In this document: one piece after another, positions 40,641-53,480 of the stretch | How positions within the stretch are numbered: the first letter of the stretch is position 1 | Layout: each line of letters begins with the position of its first letter | Source: Monosporascus cannonballus | Lineage: Eukaryota; Ascomycota; Sordariomycetes; Xylariales | Direction: 5' to 3' | Assembly: GCA_004154925.1 (NCBI GenBank) | Contig: QJNS01000115.1 | Location: forward strand, 124,001-188,000 | Length of the DNA: 64,000 nt | Notes under the pieces: generated by a model | Databases searched by the model: none | Told to the model about the DNA's origin: nothing | The model's input: only the letters and a program-made list of their open reading frames with translations | Position numbers and translations under genes: made by a program

Positions 40641-41277
40641 GCTTATTAAAAAACTTTTACTAATAATGCCGAAATTGGTAAGGTCAAAATTTTTTAGTTA
40701 ATAAATAACTAGTCTGTGAACTCCAGGTTGGACCAATCGAAAGGAAGAGCGACTTCCGCCGTAACAGCCTTGGCGGCCTCCCGATTAACCTATTTCTTTT
40801 AACGTTCCAACTTGTCTAACTCCTTTAAGGATTAAAGCCTACGAACTAGCATGCGTATTATATGATCGGCTTATAATTTTTTTTGTTTTCGAAAACGACG
40901 AACCTTGGCCTGCGCTTACTTTATTTCTTTTTCGGCTTTTTCGAATTCCATTTTAACCTTAAGGTAGTTAGAAATAAGCTTTTCGAATTAAAAAATAAAA
41001 AGGGCGTTAATATTACAAAGGCCTTAGTTCCGCATTACATATTTTTTATACCGGGAAAAATCCGACGAAAAAGCATGACAAAATAATAACCCGCGACGAG
41101 CATAATAAGAATATATTGGCATGTTTACGGTTCGAAAAGTAATTAATTTAAGCAAATTATTTCGCTTTTTTATTTTTCTGTTAATTAGTTTTTCAATACG
41201 ATTTAATATAATAACGGAAAGGAGACTTATAAAAAAAAGAAAGTTTTCGGGACGAAAATTGTAAAAAAAGAGGATCG
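40641..41277. other. Element B non-coding tail before the 3' LTR
   Basis: A spacer of about 640 bp between the chromodomain stop and the LTR. 40,715-41,090 is less A/T-rich and includes a 67-codon plus frame (40883-41086) without a motif. A purine-rich run (AAAAAAAGAGGATCG) ends at the LTR and may be the polypurine tract. Confidence 0.5.
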
Positions 41278-41633
41278 TATTATAACCTAATGGGTTACGG
41301 CCTCAAAAAACGGTCGCAACGGTAACTAAGCTATATAGATCGAGTTACGTAATGGTTCGACAGGATCGATCGTAAAATCTTTAAAGCCGGGCTCGATAGG
41401 ATAAAAAAATTAAGTATAAAAATATTTATTATTTCCATAATTTAAATAACCTTAATTTATAATACTTATTAATATTAAGTATTTGCATTATAATATCGTT
41501 ACCTAAGGCACCCTTAGTATTACGAGACGTGACACGTTACTATATCTATTGCTTAGATTCCTACCATACTCCTGCCAACATAAACCCGTACGACTTAGGT
41601 TTAATAGTTGGTTAAACCGCCTAGCTCGTCACA
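41278..41633 (+). repeat. 3' LTR of element B
   Basis: 356 bp and lacks the 36-bp duplication of the 5' LTR. The site corresponding to CACGTG is TACGTA at 41346-41351. It ends GCTCGTCACA, against GTTCGTTATA in the 5' LTR. Confidence 0.9.
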
Positions 41634-41638
41634 CGTAA

Positions 41639-44600
41639 AAGTAATCAAAATTGATAATCGACAGTTTGAAAAACGACAAAAAAAAAGATAATACGCCCTA
41701 TATTCGGAATACAAATCCAACCAGGGGAAAAAACGAAAACGTACTCCTTATTTTTTACGGAACGGCGCCAGGACTTATGGAACTCGGCGCTACCCACAAA
41801 TAAGATTGGAACCAAATCAAATATTTTAATTACAGCAAAATAGGACATAAAACTTACGGGTATAAAAAACCTAAAAAACCACGATAAGATAACTAAATCC
41901 CTATACCGGAAAGATAATTTAGAAATAATTAAGGAAACGATAACAAAATTATTAATATAATCCAAGCTAAATACATATCCGGCTTATAGCAAAAGGTTTA
42001 ATAAAAACCATTATAATAAGAAATTCGACGCAAAATACAAAAAGCCGAAAAATTAATTTAATAAATATTGCGAATATAACAAAAAGCATTATAAGGATAA
42101 TTATACGAATACTGGGATTAGACAAAAGAACTTTATTTCGGAATACTTAATCGATACGGTAAAATATACGTTATATATTATTAATAACGAAAATATCCCG
42201 ATTACGAAAAATGGAAATAATATATTTATATATAAATTACCCGCATATATTACGAAGGATTCGATTTTCCAAATCGTACCAGGCATAATAAAAATAATAA
42301 ATAATAATATTAATAACTTCGAACCATAACTCCAGAAAATATTTAACAATTGGCCGAAATAAAAAGTTGGCCTAAAAAAAGCAATATCCGCAAAAAGACC
42401 CTTTTTATTATTATGAATAGTATAATTATTAAACGGAAAAAAAGTTAATTTAACGTACGGTAAAAAAATATTATTAAAAAATATTACGGATTTTTATTTT
42501 TAATTAGTATTTATTGCAAATCTTTAAAAAAAATTATTAAAAAAGAAATACGTTAGTTTATAAAAGATCTTTGGAACGATAATACAAATAACGCTTAATG
42601 GGATGTAATCGCAAATATAAAAAAATAATTTATTTAATTCGGAAAAGGAATTACAAAAGAATTAGGAATAATTAATATAGTTTGAAGGAACAATACGCTA
42701 ATAATAGCGATAAATATAACAGCTTAACGCGTTAAACGAAAAAATACAAATAAAGTTCGATAAATTCGAATAAAAATTAAAAAAAGGTTATTTATAAAAA
42801 AGCCGCAGGATAACAAAACCTAAAGAAATTAAGGGAAATTCTTAAAAAGGGCTTTAAACACGATAATAGGAAACGTTAACGACCTTATTACTTTGAATAT
42901 ATAAATCGGAACGTATTAATATATTGTAATAATAGATTGCGGAGCTTTAGGCGGAAATTATATTATATCAAATATAATTAATAAGTTTAAATTACCATAA
43001 AGATATAAGTTGGAATCTTATATAGCGACGAATGCCGAAAATTAGGAATTTGCCTACGATAACGGAAAATTCATACGCGAAATTAATTATTTCGAGATTT
43101 TTATTAAGGGACGATACCAAACGGTTAATTTCGATATTGTTTTATTCGGGAATTACGATATGATGTTAAGATTACCATGGATACGCTAATACGGAATTTT
43201 AATTAATGGCAAAATTGGCCAGGTAAAGTTCGTTTTATTCGCTGTTAATAAACGAAAAAAAAAGAAAAAATTAAAATTTAATATTTAATCGATAATAACG
43301 ATAAATATAAGCATAAAGATATAATAGATACTTTATTACCCAAAGGAATAAAATATAAGAAAAAAAACGGGTATTAAAAGAGAATATAACGTATCGTTAT
43401 TATTATTAAAGCGGAGTTAAAGTAATTAAATAACGATCTGGAATAATAAAAATAACAGCTTAAAAAATTAAAAAATTTAATTAATATGTTATTATAATAC
43501 CATAAATACGAACAGTTTTTCAGAAAAAAGTTTGATACGAAATTACCAGAACATAGCGAATAAAATTATTAAATAATTTTTAAAAAAGGATTTTCGATAA
43601 CGTTTTACCCTATTTATAATTTTAATAAAAACGAATTACGTATTTTCAAAAAATATTTGGAAAATCGGTTATAAAAAGGATAAATTTAACTTTTAAAATT
43701 ACTAGCAAAATACCCGATATTTTTCGTACTTAAGAAAAATGGGATATTATAATTTGTAATTAATTATTAATAATTGAACGACGTTATTATTAACAATTAA
43801 ATACCATTACTTTTAATTATGGAAAAAAAACTGATTTTATAGAATTAAATAATTCATAATATTCGATTTTAAAAATAAATATAACTTTATTAGGATTAAA
43901 AAAAGATATAAATAAAAAATAAGCTTTAAAACGAAATACGGATTATTTAAGTATTTAGTTATATTAATAGGACTTATAAATATACCAATAATGTTTTAGC
44001 AAATGGTTAATTACGTATTACGAAAATATTTCGATATTTTCGGCGTTTGTTATCTCGACGACATTCTTATTTTTTTAAAAATGGAAAAAAATATATGTAG
44101 GATATATTCATAAAGTTTTTTAAATTTTATAAGACGTAAGGCTATTTGTTAACCCAGAAAAAAATTAATTCCATATACAAAAAATGGAATATCTGGGATA
44201 TATTATTACCCCAGGACATATTAAAATAAACCCTAAGAAAAATGTTGCAGTTACAAAATAACAAACGCCATTAACAGTTAAGGAAGTACAGGCATTTTTT
44301 GGATTCGCTAATTATTACAGGTAATTTATTCGAAATTTTAGCAAAATAATTATATCTTTAATAAATTTCACAAAAAAAAAGTTCAAATAAACGCTAAATA
44401 CAGAAAAGGTATTTTAGGATATTAAGGAAATAATTACCAACGAGTTAATACTAATTATGTATAATTTAAATTACCCTGTTAAATTAAAAACCGATATTTT
44501 AAATTACGTATTAAGCGTAATAATCGGATAACGAAATAATTAAGGCAAATTACACCTTATTATATTTTTTTCGTTTAAGTTGAAAAAAACCGAACTTAAT

Positions 44601-46280
44601 TACGGTATTTTAAATAAAAGGTTTATGGCCATTATTATGGTATTTTGGGAATTTAAATATTTTTTAAAAGGAAGCTTATATTAAATTAAGGTTGATATAA
44701 ATTATTAAGATTTTGCCCGATTTATTACGATTAGTGAACTTATAGGACGATAATTAAAATACGTAAAAAAATTAGCCAATTTCGATTTCGTTATTATCCA
44801 TAAAGAAATTAAAAAATAATAAAGCAAATATTTTAAGTAAGTAATTAAATTTTAAAAGAAATTAATTAAATTTAATTATATATATTTTTTAAGATTATTA
44901 TAAAACAATATTTACGTTTATGACAAATTATAATAATTCGGGCAGTAGTTAATAATATATATTAAAAAATCTAATAATATAACGATGGTTTCCTAAAAAA
45001 CCAAAAAAACGAACAAAATACAAGTTCCAGAAAAATATTAAAAAGATTTAATACGAAAAATATACGAATATTAATTACATAAATATCCAGGGATCTATAA
45101 AACCTTAAAACGATTTTAACCTTCATATTCTTTTTTTAAAATAAAATTAATAATATAAAAAGTTATACGGCAATACGATAATTACGTTAAAGTAAAAACT
45201 TGACGATACAAATTATACGGAAAATTACAGTTATTATTAATTATAAAGTAATTATAATATTTAGTTAAATTCGATTTTATTATTAAATTTTTTATGTTAA
45301 AGAATTTAATTACAGGAATATATTACGATAGCATTTTCGTAATCGTCAATCGATTTACGAAATTTTCTTATTTTTTATTATATTATAAAAATATAAATGC
45401 CAAATAATTAATATATGTTTTTTAGATATATATTTAATATATATGGATTATTAATAGAAATTATATTAAATAAAGGATTAATATTTGTATTAAAATTTAT
45501 GCAAATTTTTATAACATAAATCGGCTTAAATTACAAATTATTTAACGTATCTAAATTATAAACGGATAAATAAACAAAACGAATAAATTAAACTTTAAAA
45601 ATTTACTTACGATATTATATTAATTATAAATAAAATATTTAAGTTAAAAGGTTCCCGATTACTTAATTAATTTATAATATCAGTTATTATAAAAATATTA
45701 AGATAATATTTGCAAATACAAATTTTGGTTTTATTTTAAAAATTTATAAAAAAACGTACGACGATAATCTAATTAATGTTAAAATAATTTTTACGTCGGA
45801 ATAATTATAATAGCTGTACCAAAAAATAAAACAAAACTGGAATTCGTACGGAACCAAATAAGCAAATATTATAATTAGAAAATATTAAAAAAAATAATTT
45901 TTGAAAAAAGGGATATGGTTTTTTTTATTATAAAAAATATTTAAATATAACAACCTAATAAAAAATTCGATTTTAAATATATTGGTCCATATAAAATCGC
46001 TAAGAAGATCTTAAAAAATAATCACTAATTGGAATTTCCACCAAAAATTAAATTCTATTTAATTTTTTATGTTTTTTTATTTAAATTAATAACGGATACG
46101 ATTAAGATATATATGGCATAAAACGATATGGAAGTAAAAAACGAATAAATATACGAAATAAAAAAGATATTTAATATCCGAAAATACGACGGATTTACTT
46201 AGGACCGAATTAAATAAAAAAAATACCCAAATTCCGAAAATATTTGGGAACCCGCCAAAAATCTTATTGGCGTTTAATAT
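41639..46280 (+). pseudogene. Element A gag end and pol
   Basis: Resumes at AGTAATCAAAATTGATAATC, which aligns with B's gag at about 35,985. The degenerate zinc knuckle is at about 41,826-41,868. RT keeps an intact catalytic YLDD (GVCYLDDILIF, 44045-44074). The FFGFANYY connection lies near 44,297. The integrase core at about 45,270-45,375 has FDFIIKFF and then VIVNRFTKF, where the aspartate of VDR is changed to asparagine. A chromodomain with two stops lies at about 46,152-46,277 (KKYPNSENIWEPAKNLIGV). A and B align almost along the whole length. The element is dead through RIP. Confidence 0.85.
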
Positions 46281-46975
46281 TTATTAAAAAACTTTTATTA
46301 GCAATAACGGGCATATCCTAATTAATAATTAATTAATTAATAACCGGGATATTAAGTTAATTAATTACGGCCTATATTAACATAATAACCGTAACGGCGG
46401 CCTTTAATCATTTCTGTTCCTGACGTTTTTGTTTTTCTCATTTATTTAATAATTAGAATTTACGTTATATTATAGTAATATTTTTCGAATAAGTTAGCAT
46501 TTTTTGTTTACGTAAATAAATAAAATAAAAAAAACTTTATTTATTTTTTCCTAATATTTGCGTTAAATTTCGAAATAAAGCCGTTAAAACTTTAATAATT
46601 GTTTTTCTGCAAACGCTTTTTTACGTTTTAAATGTTAATATTTGCGATAAATATTTTGTAAGAAAAGAATAAGTACGTTAATACCATTATAGGATTAATT
46701 TCGGTTAATATATTTCTTATACCTTAAAATGTTTTCCATTATTTTATATTTTATATTTTTCGAAAAATAATAAAAAAAAAGCATAATTTCGTAATTAAAT
46801 TTATTAAAGGCTTTTACGAAGTTAATACGACGAACGATAAAATAACAGGGAACGCAACAAATTTTAAAAATACGAAATAATATGATTAAAAGCAAAAAAA
46901 AAAAGAATACTTACTAAATAAAAAAAAAGGAAGAAAAAAAATCTTAAGGGCAAGATTTGGGGAAAGGGAAAATCG
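46281..46975. other. Element A non-coding tail before the 3' LTR
   Basis: About 700 bp. It differs from the tail of B over much of its length and contains a chance A/T frame on the minus strand (46695-46895). The purine run AGATTTGGGGAAAGGGAAAA directly before the LTR is a good polypurine-tract candidate. Confidence 0.5.
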
Positions 46976-47347
46976 TGTTACGACCCGACAAGCTCCGGTC
47001 TCAAAGGACAGTTAAGCAGGGAGCATACGGGCTACCTCCCGGGTTACGTAACCGTAATCATTGCCAAACCAGTAATTATTAATGATTAAAGGTAATCCCA
47101 AATAATCGTAATTACTACTAACGGCGTAATCATAAATAATTAAGCCAAAAAAAGAAAGATATATACGTTTATTATTTCCATAATTTAGATAACTTTAGCT
47201 TGCAATAATAATTTGTTACCTAAGACGCCTTTGGTATTACGAAACGTAATACGTACTGTATTTATTGCTTAGATTCCCACGATACTTCTGCCAACATAAA
47301 CCCGTCAACTTAGGTTTAATAGTTGGTTAAACCGCCTAGCCGTCACA
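46976..47347 (+). repeat. 3' LTR of element A
   Basis: 372 bp, the same length as the 5' LTR. Its first half is more changed, so that GGTCACGTGACC is now GGTTACGTAACC (47042-47053). Its second half is less changed (CTTAGGTTTAATAGTTGG, GCCGTCACA). Confidence 0.92.
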
Positions 47348-47352
47348 GATAA

Positions 47353-48126
47353 TAAATAAACAGATTTCGCATCTTTTTGCGTTTCGGATAAAATAATAAT
47401 ATTAATTAAATAATAATTGCGGTATTTCGAAAAAACTTTCGCTATATAAAGACGCGGCTTTAATGGGCTTTTTAATATTAATATCTATTACGTCGATAGT
47501 TATATTAATCTGTTCGGAATTAATATGTAACATAGCTTAATTAGTAGGTTCGTTATTATTATTTCGATTTACATTATTTTTTAAATTTATTATACCGAAA
47601 ACTTTTATAAATTTATGGATTTTAATGTTTTTTTCGGCGGATATCCTGTATAATTGCGACCGTTAGCAGACGTATGTAAATAAAATCGAAAAGGAAAAAA
47701 AATGACAAAAAGTAAGTTACAAAAATTGACCCGTTACGGGATAAAACGGTTTTATATAATTAATTATTTGATGAGTTTTTGCAGCCGAAATCCGAAAAAC
47801 TGGAAACTATAAATTAAAATCCCGGAAACGCATTAAAAAATATGGGTTAATATTAAAAATAACCATAAATATTATTTTAAAACGTAAGTTATTAAAGGCC
47901 AAAAGCTGCCGCAGTAACCATAAATATTATATTTCTGGTTTTCCGGTAAATATAATTTTACTTATAATTTGGTATCCTGAATCGCGTCGTTTATGCCAGT
48001 TTATACGTTTAAGATATTTAAAATTCCTATAAAGAGAAGGACCTACCCTCGACGGCGACTAAACGTATTTAAAGATTTACCGTCTGAAGTTCAACCGTTA
48101 TTACCTAGATTAAATATCCTAAATTT
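47353..48126. other. Host sequence between elements A and C, with a coding-like end
   Basis: RIP-degraded until about 47,990. From 47993 a plus frame reads MPVYTFKIFKIPIKRRTYPR, then NVFKDLPSEVQPLLPRLN. It is cut by the 5' LTR of element C at 48127. I do not recognise the product, and the continuation beyond 55,064 is too degraded to confirm that one gene was split. Confidence 0.35.
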
Positions 48127-48314
48127 TGTGATAGGGCTGTATGGAGCCCTATTATGGAGCACCGGACAAACGCCGGTACCAAGCAGTACTAGCGCAGCGC
48201 CTTATATGCGAACACACATAACTGTATTTTTATTTTCCCTTTTTTTTCTCTTTAGTTAGAAAATAAATTCTTATTAGCAACCGATTGTAAACCCCTTAAG
48301 TAAAGCCTTTTACA
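48127..48314 (+). repeat. 5' LTR of element C
   Basis: 188 bp. Contains short hairpins (GGGCTGTATGGAGCCC and CCGGACAAACGCCGG), a TATATG and a pyrimidine run followed by TTAG. It has more G/C than the element interior. Confidence 0.93.
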
Positions 48315-50217
48315 TATTTTCTAGCTTATTATTTAGCAAAACAGGAAACGTTCGGGATTAAATATTAAAATTTTCGAACGTTCCTTAAGGGGCCCAGTAA
48401 GGGGCCCTTATTAACCCAAAATTACAAAAGGTATTTAGCGTTATAACGGAAACCCTAATAAGCTCGATAGCGGTTATGAAGTAGCGCATAAGCTACCAGT
48501 TTGAGGAAAGCAAAAGAAAGGCAGCCCAGTTCCGTAAACATATAAAAGCGTAATATAAGACAAATAAAAAGTTAACATAAACGGCCGAATAATTTAAAAA
48601 CGGCTTAATTACCTAATAAAAGCTTATTACTTGATTGCAAATTCAGAACGTAATAGCCCTTACGAATACCGACTTTTTTTTAATTTAGTAATAATCGGAA
48701 ATATAATTAGGCCATTTCGTAAAAACGATTCGAACGATTAAATTAACAGTAAGAGCTAAGCAAAAGCCGTTACCTTGGCCGGAAAAGTTCGATAAGACAA
48801 AAAAAATTCCCCGGATGGTACATATTTATAACTTATAAATTCGAAATAAACGTTATTTTCGTAAAAGGAACTTATAAGCAGTTTTACGCCATATACGAAA
48901 AGCTCGAAATTAACATATAACGTACGGTAATTATTTATTATATTACCGGAAACCTAAATAACGTTTATAACCCCGTTAGTTTCCTTTAAATGTTATACGA
49001 ATAATATAATAATCGGTATAAAAAGGAAAAAATAACCGAACGTTTTCGGAATTTAAGATAAACCGATAATGCGAAATTTTCGTTATTTTATCCTTTATTC
49101 GAAAAGACGTTAATAATCGTAAAAAGGATTATTTGGTTAACGGAAACGAAATTTACGTTTTTAAAAGAAATATTAAATAAAAAATTTACCTAAGTTTTAA
49201 TCCTAATGGACCTTTTTAAAAACTATAACGTATAAGTAAATAAAGTAATGGAAATCGCCGGACGCCTTAAAGGAATAATGCGGCAAAAAAAACGAACAAT
49301 TTTTTAACAGCCCAGTTAGGCAGTAATAACCAAACGGGAAATAACCTAGATAGCGATATAAGCATAACGGGTATTTCGGTAATAGGATGGCAAAAGCAAA
49401 AACATTAAACCTTACCCCTAACGCCGAAATAATACGTACGATAAATAACTTAAAAAAAACGGAACGCCCGTAAAACAAAAAACCTTTACCTACGTTATAA
49501 ACGTTTTAACTATAAGGCGAACCGCTGCCCCTTTTTATTAATAAAAAACCGTAAGGAAAAATCAATTCGTTAAAAGCGTATAAGGACGAAAAATCGGAAT
49601 TTAAAAACGAAAAGGGAAAAAAATAATTTTTAAATATCGGCGCGTTCGGAAATAAAAGGCGACCCAGGCCGAGGTAAAAATTGCGAAGCAAAATATGGAC
49701 GGCACTTTATTTATTATCGATATATATATTAATTAAAAATATTTATGGAGATTTTTGTTAATTAGAGATATAAATATTTTATTGCAAAAAACAAAACGTT
49801 CGTAAAACGCTTACGGTTACCGCATATCTTAATAAAATTACGCGGATTAAAAAAAGTTCGAAAAAAAAGCCGACGACAGTAAAGAAAAATTAAAAAAATA
49901 ATATATATGGAGATAGATATTAACGGTTTCAAAACCAGGATATTTATATATATTATTAATAGCTTTAATTACCCCCTAATTTTAGAGAAACTTTAAATAA
50001 AGCGTTATAACGTTATATACGTAACGCAAAAATACCTTTAAACGGTAAACGCAATAAGTCGTATAAAAGTTTACAAAAAAAGATACGAAGCCTAAGGAAA
50101 TAACGTACGAATAATTCGCAAAGTAAAAAGAATTTTAATTGCCGTTTTTAAGGCGGAACTTTAAAAAATAAAAAAATTAAAAGGATTAAACAGGAAGTTT
50201 AATTATTTTTAATTACT
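48315..50217 (+). pseudogene. Element C gag
   Basis: Broken plus-strand coding sequence with helical charged words (QFEESKRKAAQFRKHIKA at about 48,500-48,555). A zinc knuckle lies at 49487-49528 (YLRYKRFNYKANRC): three of its four metal ligands have become tyrosine and only the last cysteine remains. Minus-strand frames here (49203-49478 and 49506-49691) are shadows. The region between the knuckle and RT probably held the protease, but I cannot place its catalytic motif. Confidence 0.65.
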
Positions 50218-53200
50218 TTGGGCGATATTAATAAGGCGTTAACGCCTAAAAAAAAGGTGAAAATTAACGAAAAACTTTTTTTTAAATTAAAAACATTTCG
50301 GAAATTGTTTAACAAAAAACTAGGCGACGTTTTACCCCTATCTCATTCCGGAATAAATTATACGATTTTATTACACAAAGACGAAATAAGGAAAAAATAT
50401 TAATATTATGGGGGCCTTTATATAATATAATTAAGGGAAAATTATTAGCCTTAAGGAAAACCCTAACGGAGCTTTTAAATAAAGGGTATATTTGCGCAAA
50501 TAATTTGCCTGCAAAGGTTTCGATTATATTTGTAAAAAAATCCGGAAAAAAGCTGCATTTTGGCTATAATTATCGGACGTTAAATATAATAACCGAAAAA
50601 GACCGTTACTTTTTATCCCTTATTTCGGAAACCTTAAAATTATTTTCTTATATTAAATGGTTTACGAAAATAAACGTCCGAATAACGTTTTATAAGATTA
50701 AGATTAAAAAAATAAATAAAAAACGGCATTCCGAATACGTTTCGGCTTATACGAATAATTAGTAATACCGTTCGGTTTATGCGGGGTTCCTGCGATTTTT
50801 TAATAATACGTTAACAAAGTCCTAAGGAAGTACTTCGACGTTTTTTATTTAGCGTATATGGACGATATTTTTATTTTTTCTTCCAGATTTAAAGAAAATT
50901 ATATGCAAAAAATAAAAAAGGTTCTAAGCTGCTTAAGAAAACCGGATTTAAATCTGGATATTTTTAAGTGCGAATTTGCCGTAAAGTCGACAAAATATTT
51001 TGAATTTATTATAAATATCGGGAAGAGAATATAAATGGATCCCGAAAAATTATACGTAATTAAAAAATAAGAAATTCTTAAAACGTTTAAAAAAATCCGA
51101 AGTTTTTTAGGGTTCGCAAATTTTTACTGCGATTTCATAGCTTAATACGTAGATATATCGGTAGCGTTAATAATCTTAACCCGGAAAAGAACTTTATTTT
51201 GCTAAAGGAAAAAAAATAAAATTTAAATATTTTAAAAGCGCTTTTATAACGGAACCGATTTTGACGTAATAAAACCTCGAAAAACTTATAATATTAAAAG
51301 TAAATTGTTTAAAGGTAATATATAAAAATTATTTATTTTAAGTTAATAAATTAAAAATATTACGTCCGGTTATTTATTATTTTAAGAAATTAAACCTTAT
51401 TAAAATTAATTACGAAATATATAATAAGGAATTTTTAACGGTAATAAACTATTTAAAAACGTAAAATATAAAATTACGTAACGTAATAACCTTATTTAAT
51501 ATTATTACCGATTACAAAAATCTAAAGTATTTTATAATTATTAAAAATTTAAACGAATATTAAGTAAAATAATTAAAAAAGTTATTCCGTTTTAATTTTT
51601 ATTTCGAATTCCGTACTGGCCGCTTAAATATTAAGGCCGATATATTTTTGCGTAAAAAATAAAATATGTTTATAAAAGAAATAATAATTAAAAAATCGTA
51701 CGAAAATTTTAATTAATAAAACATAAATAATTATTTATATTATTTACAAAACGTTAAAAATATGCCGCAAATGCAATAACGATTAATAATATTAAAACTA
51801 AAAATAACGGGTTATGTCGAAAAACATAAATATTTTAATATTACGAAAATTTTTAAAAGTTTTAGAACGAAACGTTAAAATATAATAAAAATTACGACCG
51901 TATTATTAAGGCCATTATAAAAAGGAAATATAATTTTTTTATGGAATTAAAATTATTAATATTAATCGCGGAATATACTTTAAACGTTAAAGGTTTTTTT
52001 TAATTTAGGAAACGCCTTTAAATCCCAAATTAAAAACTGCTTAAAACGGCCTTAATACAAAATACTTATAATTTTTATATAGTAGGCCATTTAAATAAAA
52101 AGGTTATGATAACGGTATTTTCGAAAAGTTTTTTCTGGCCGGATATATATTATATAATAAGGCAGTTTTGTAAGAATTACGACTTATACAATTATAAAAA
52201 CGTATAAAAAATATAAATAAAAGTTATTAAAATTATTTCCGATTTTTAAACGATTTTATAACGAATTATTAATCGATTTTATAACCGATTTATTAACCGT
52301 TTTTAAGTATAATGTATATTTTTTAATAATTATAATAAACTAATTATTTAAAATAATAATCTTAAAAACGATACGTACGATAAACGTAAAAACATATACG
52401 GAAATATTCGTAAAGGTATATTAAAAATTCCATACTTTTTTAAGGCTATTACAAATAATAAAGAAATTAATTAAGTAAAAAAATTTTGGACCAAATTTTA
52501 CAAATTAATAAAGATAAAATAACGTTTTTTTATTACATATTACCCAAAAACTAATAATATTACGGAAAAAACTAATTAGGAAATACTAATTTATTTGCGA
52601 ACTTTCGTAACGTCCTTATAATAAAAATAAAATAAGCTTTTTCCGGAAATAATATTTGCGATTAATAACCGAAATACGATTTCGGTAAAATTAAATCTTT
52701 TTTTCCTATTTTACAGATATTATATTAATCCGATTCCTTAAATAAAAAGTAATTCGGCAACCAAAAAAGATTTATACATAAAAACGGAAAATTTCGTTAG
52801 AAAATTACGAAAAAAATACGGAATTCGCCCAAGCCGCGATGGCGGCGGCCCAGCAAACCTAGAAAAGAATAACGAATAAACGTTGTTCTCCCGCCGAAAG
52901 ATACGAAATTGGCAATAAAATCTGGTTATCCCTAAAAAATATTGCCATTTTTTAGCCGTTAAAAAATTAAGATAATTTTAAGCTAAATACCAAATAATTA
53001 AAATAATTAATTTTTACGTTATTAAATTAAATACATTTAAAAGGATTTATAATTGTTTTTACGTTAATTTACTAAGGCGCGTAAATTATAATCCTTTACC
53101 GTTTTAAATTAATACGGATACTTAATCCTTTTTTATTATCCTTAAAGAAAATAACGAACCGGAATTTAAAATCGAAAATATTTTCCAAGCCTGGACCAAA

Positions 53201-53480
53201 AAAATAAAAAAAAGCTTTATACGCCAAATCCAGATAAAATAATTAAGTTACGCAAAACCAATTTAAAAACTGTTCGAAAAGTTTGCAAATACGGCGGTTT
53301 TACAGCAGTTCAAAAAAGAAATACGGCAATACAGCTATTAATAACGGACCCCAAATCTAACGTACCACTCGAAAACGGACGGATAAAAATCCAGCTTAAA
53401 AGTACCGGCCGGGCAATGCGTAAGCGGTATAGGAAATTTAGGGAAATCGCTTAAGAACAGCTTTATTTAATTCGCAAATA
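50218..53480 (+). pseudogene. Element C pol: RT, integrase, chromodomain-like end
   Basis: RT is the best preserved part. PAKVSIIFVKKSGKKLHFGY, with YRTLNIITEKDRYFLSLISE and KWFTKINVR after it, lies at 50,505-50,700. VMPFGLCGVPA follows at about 50,766, then the catalytic YMDD at 50855-50866. The connection (FLGFANFY) is near 51,105. The integrase zinc-binding start (GHLNKKVM and FFWPDIYYII) is at 52,085-52,165, and a DFITDL core word is at about 52,274. The end (53,150-53,310) has NEPEFKIENIFQAW and a chromodomain-like tail. Only short frames survive (50218-50403 and 50505-50762). Confidence 0.85.

Larger units (their letters stand above)
34925..41633 (+). mobile_element. Ty3/gypsy chromodomain retrotransposon B, nested in A
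   Basis: 6,709 bp. It starts at 34925 (CGTTATGACC, probably once TGTTATGACC) and ends TCGTCACA. It is flanked by CGTAA on both sides (34920-34924 and 41634-41638). The flanks join to give continuous gag sequence of element A, matching B's own gag at about 35,985. B is therefore the younger insertion. It belongs to a subfamily of A with a different first part of the LTR. All coding parts carry RIP-type stops. Confidence 0.92.
33877..47347 (+). mobile_element. Ty3/gypsy chromodomain retrotransposon A (contains nested element B)
   Basis: Both LTRs are 372 bp and begin TGTTACGAC. The 3' LTR ends GTCACA; the 5' LTR ends GTTATA, its RIP-changed form. GATAA flanks both ends (33872-33876 and 47348-47352). 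Removing element B and its 5-bp duplication leaves about 6.76 kb, a normal length for a gypsy element. Gag starts after the 5' LTR, is cut at 34,919 and resumes at 41,639. RT, integrase and a C-terminal chromodomain follow. A purine-rich stretch (GGGGAAAGGGAAAA) lies just before the 3' LTR and fits a polypurine tract. The element is dead, with dense RIP stops in every frame. Confidence 0.92.
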
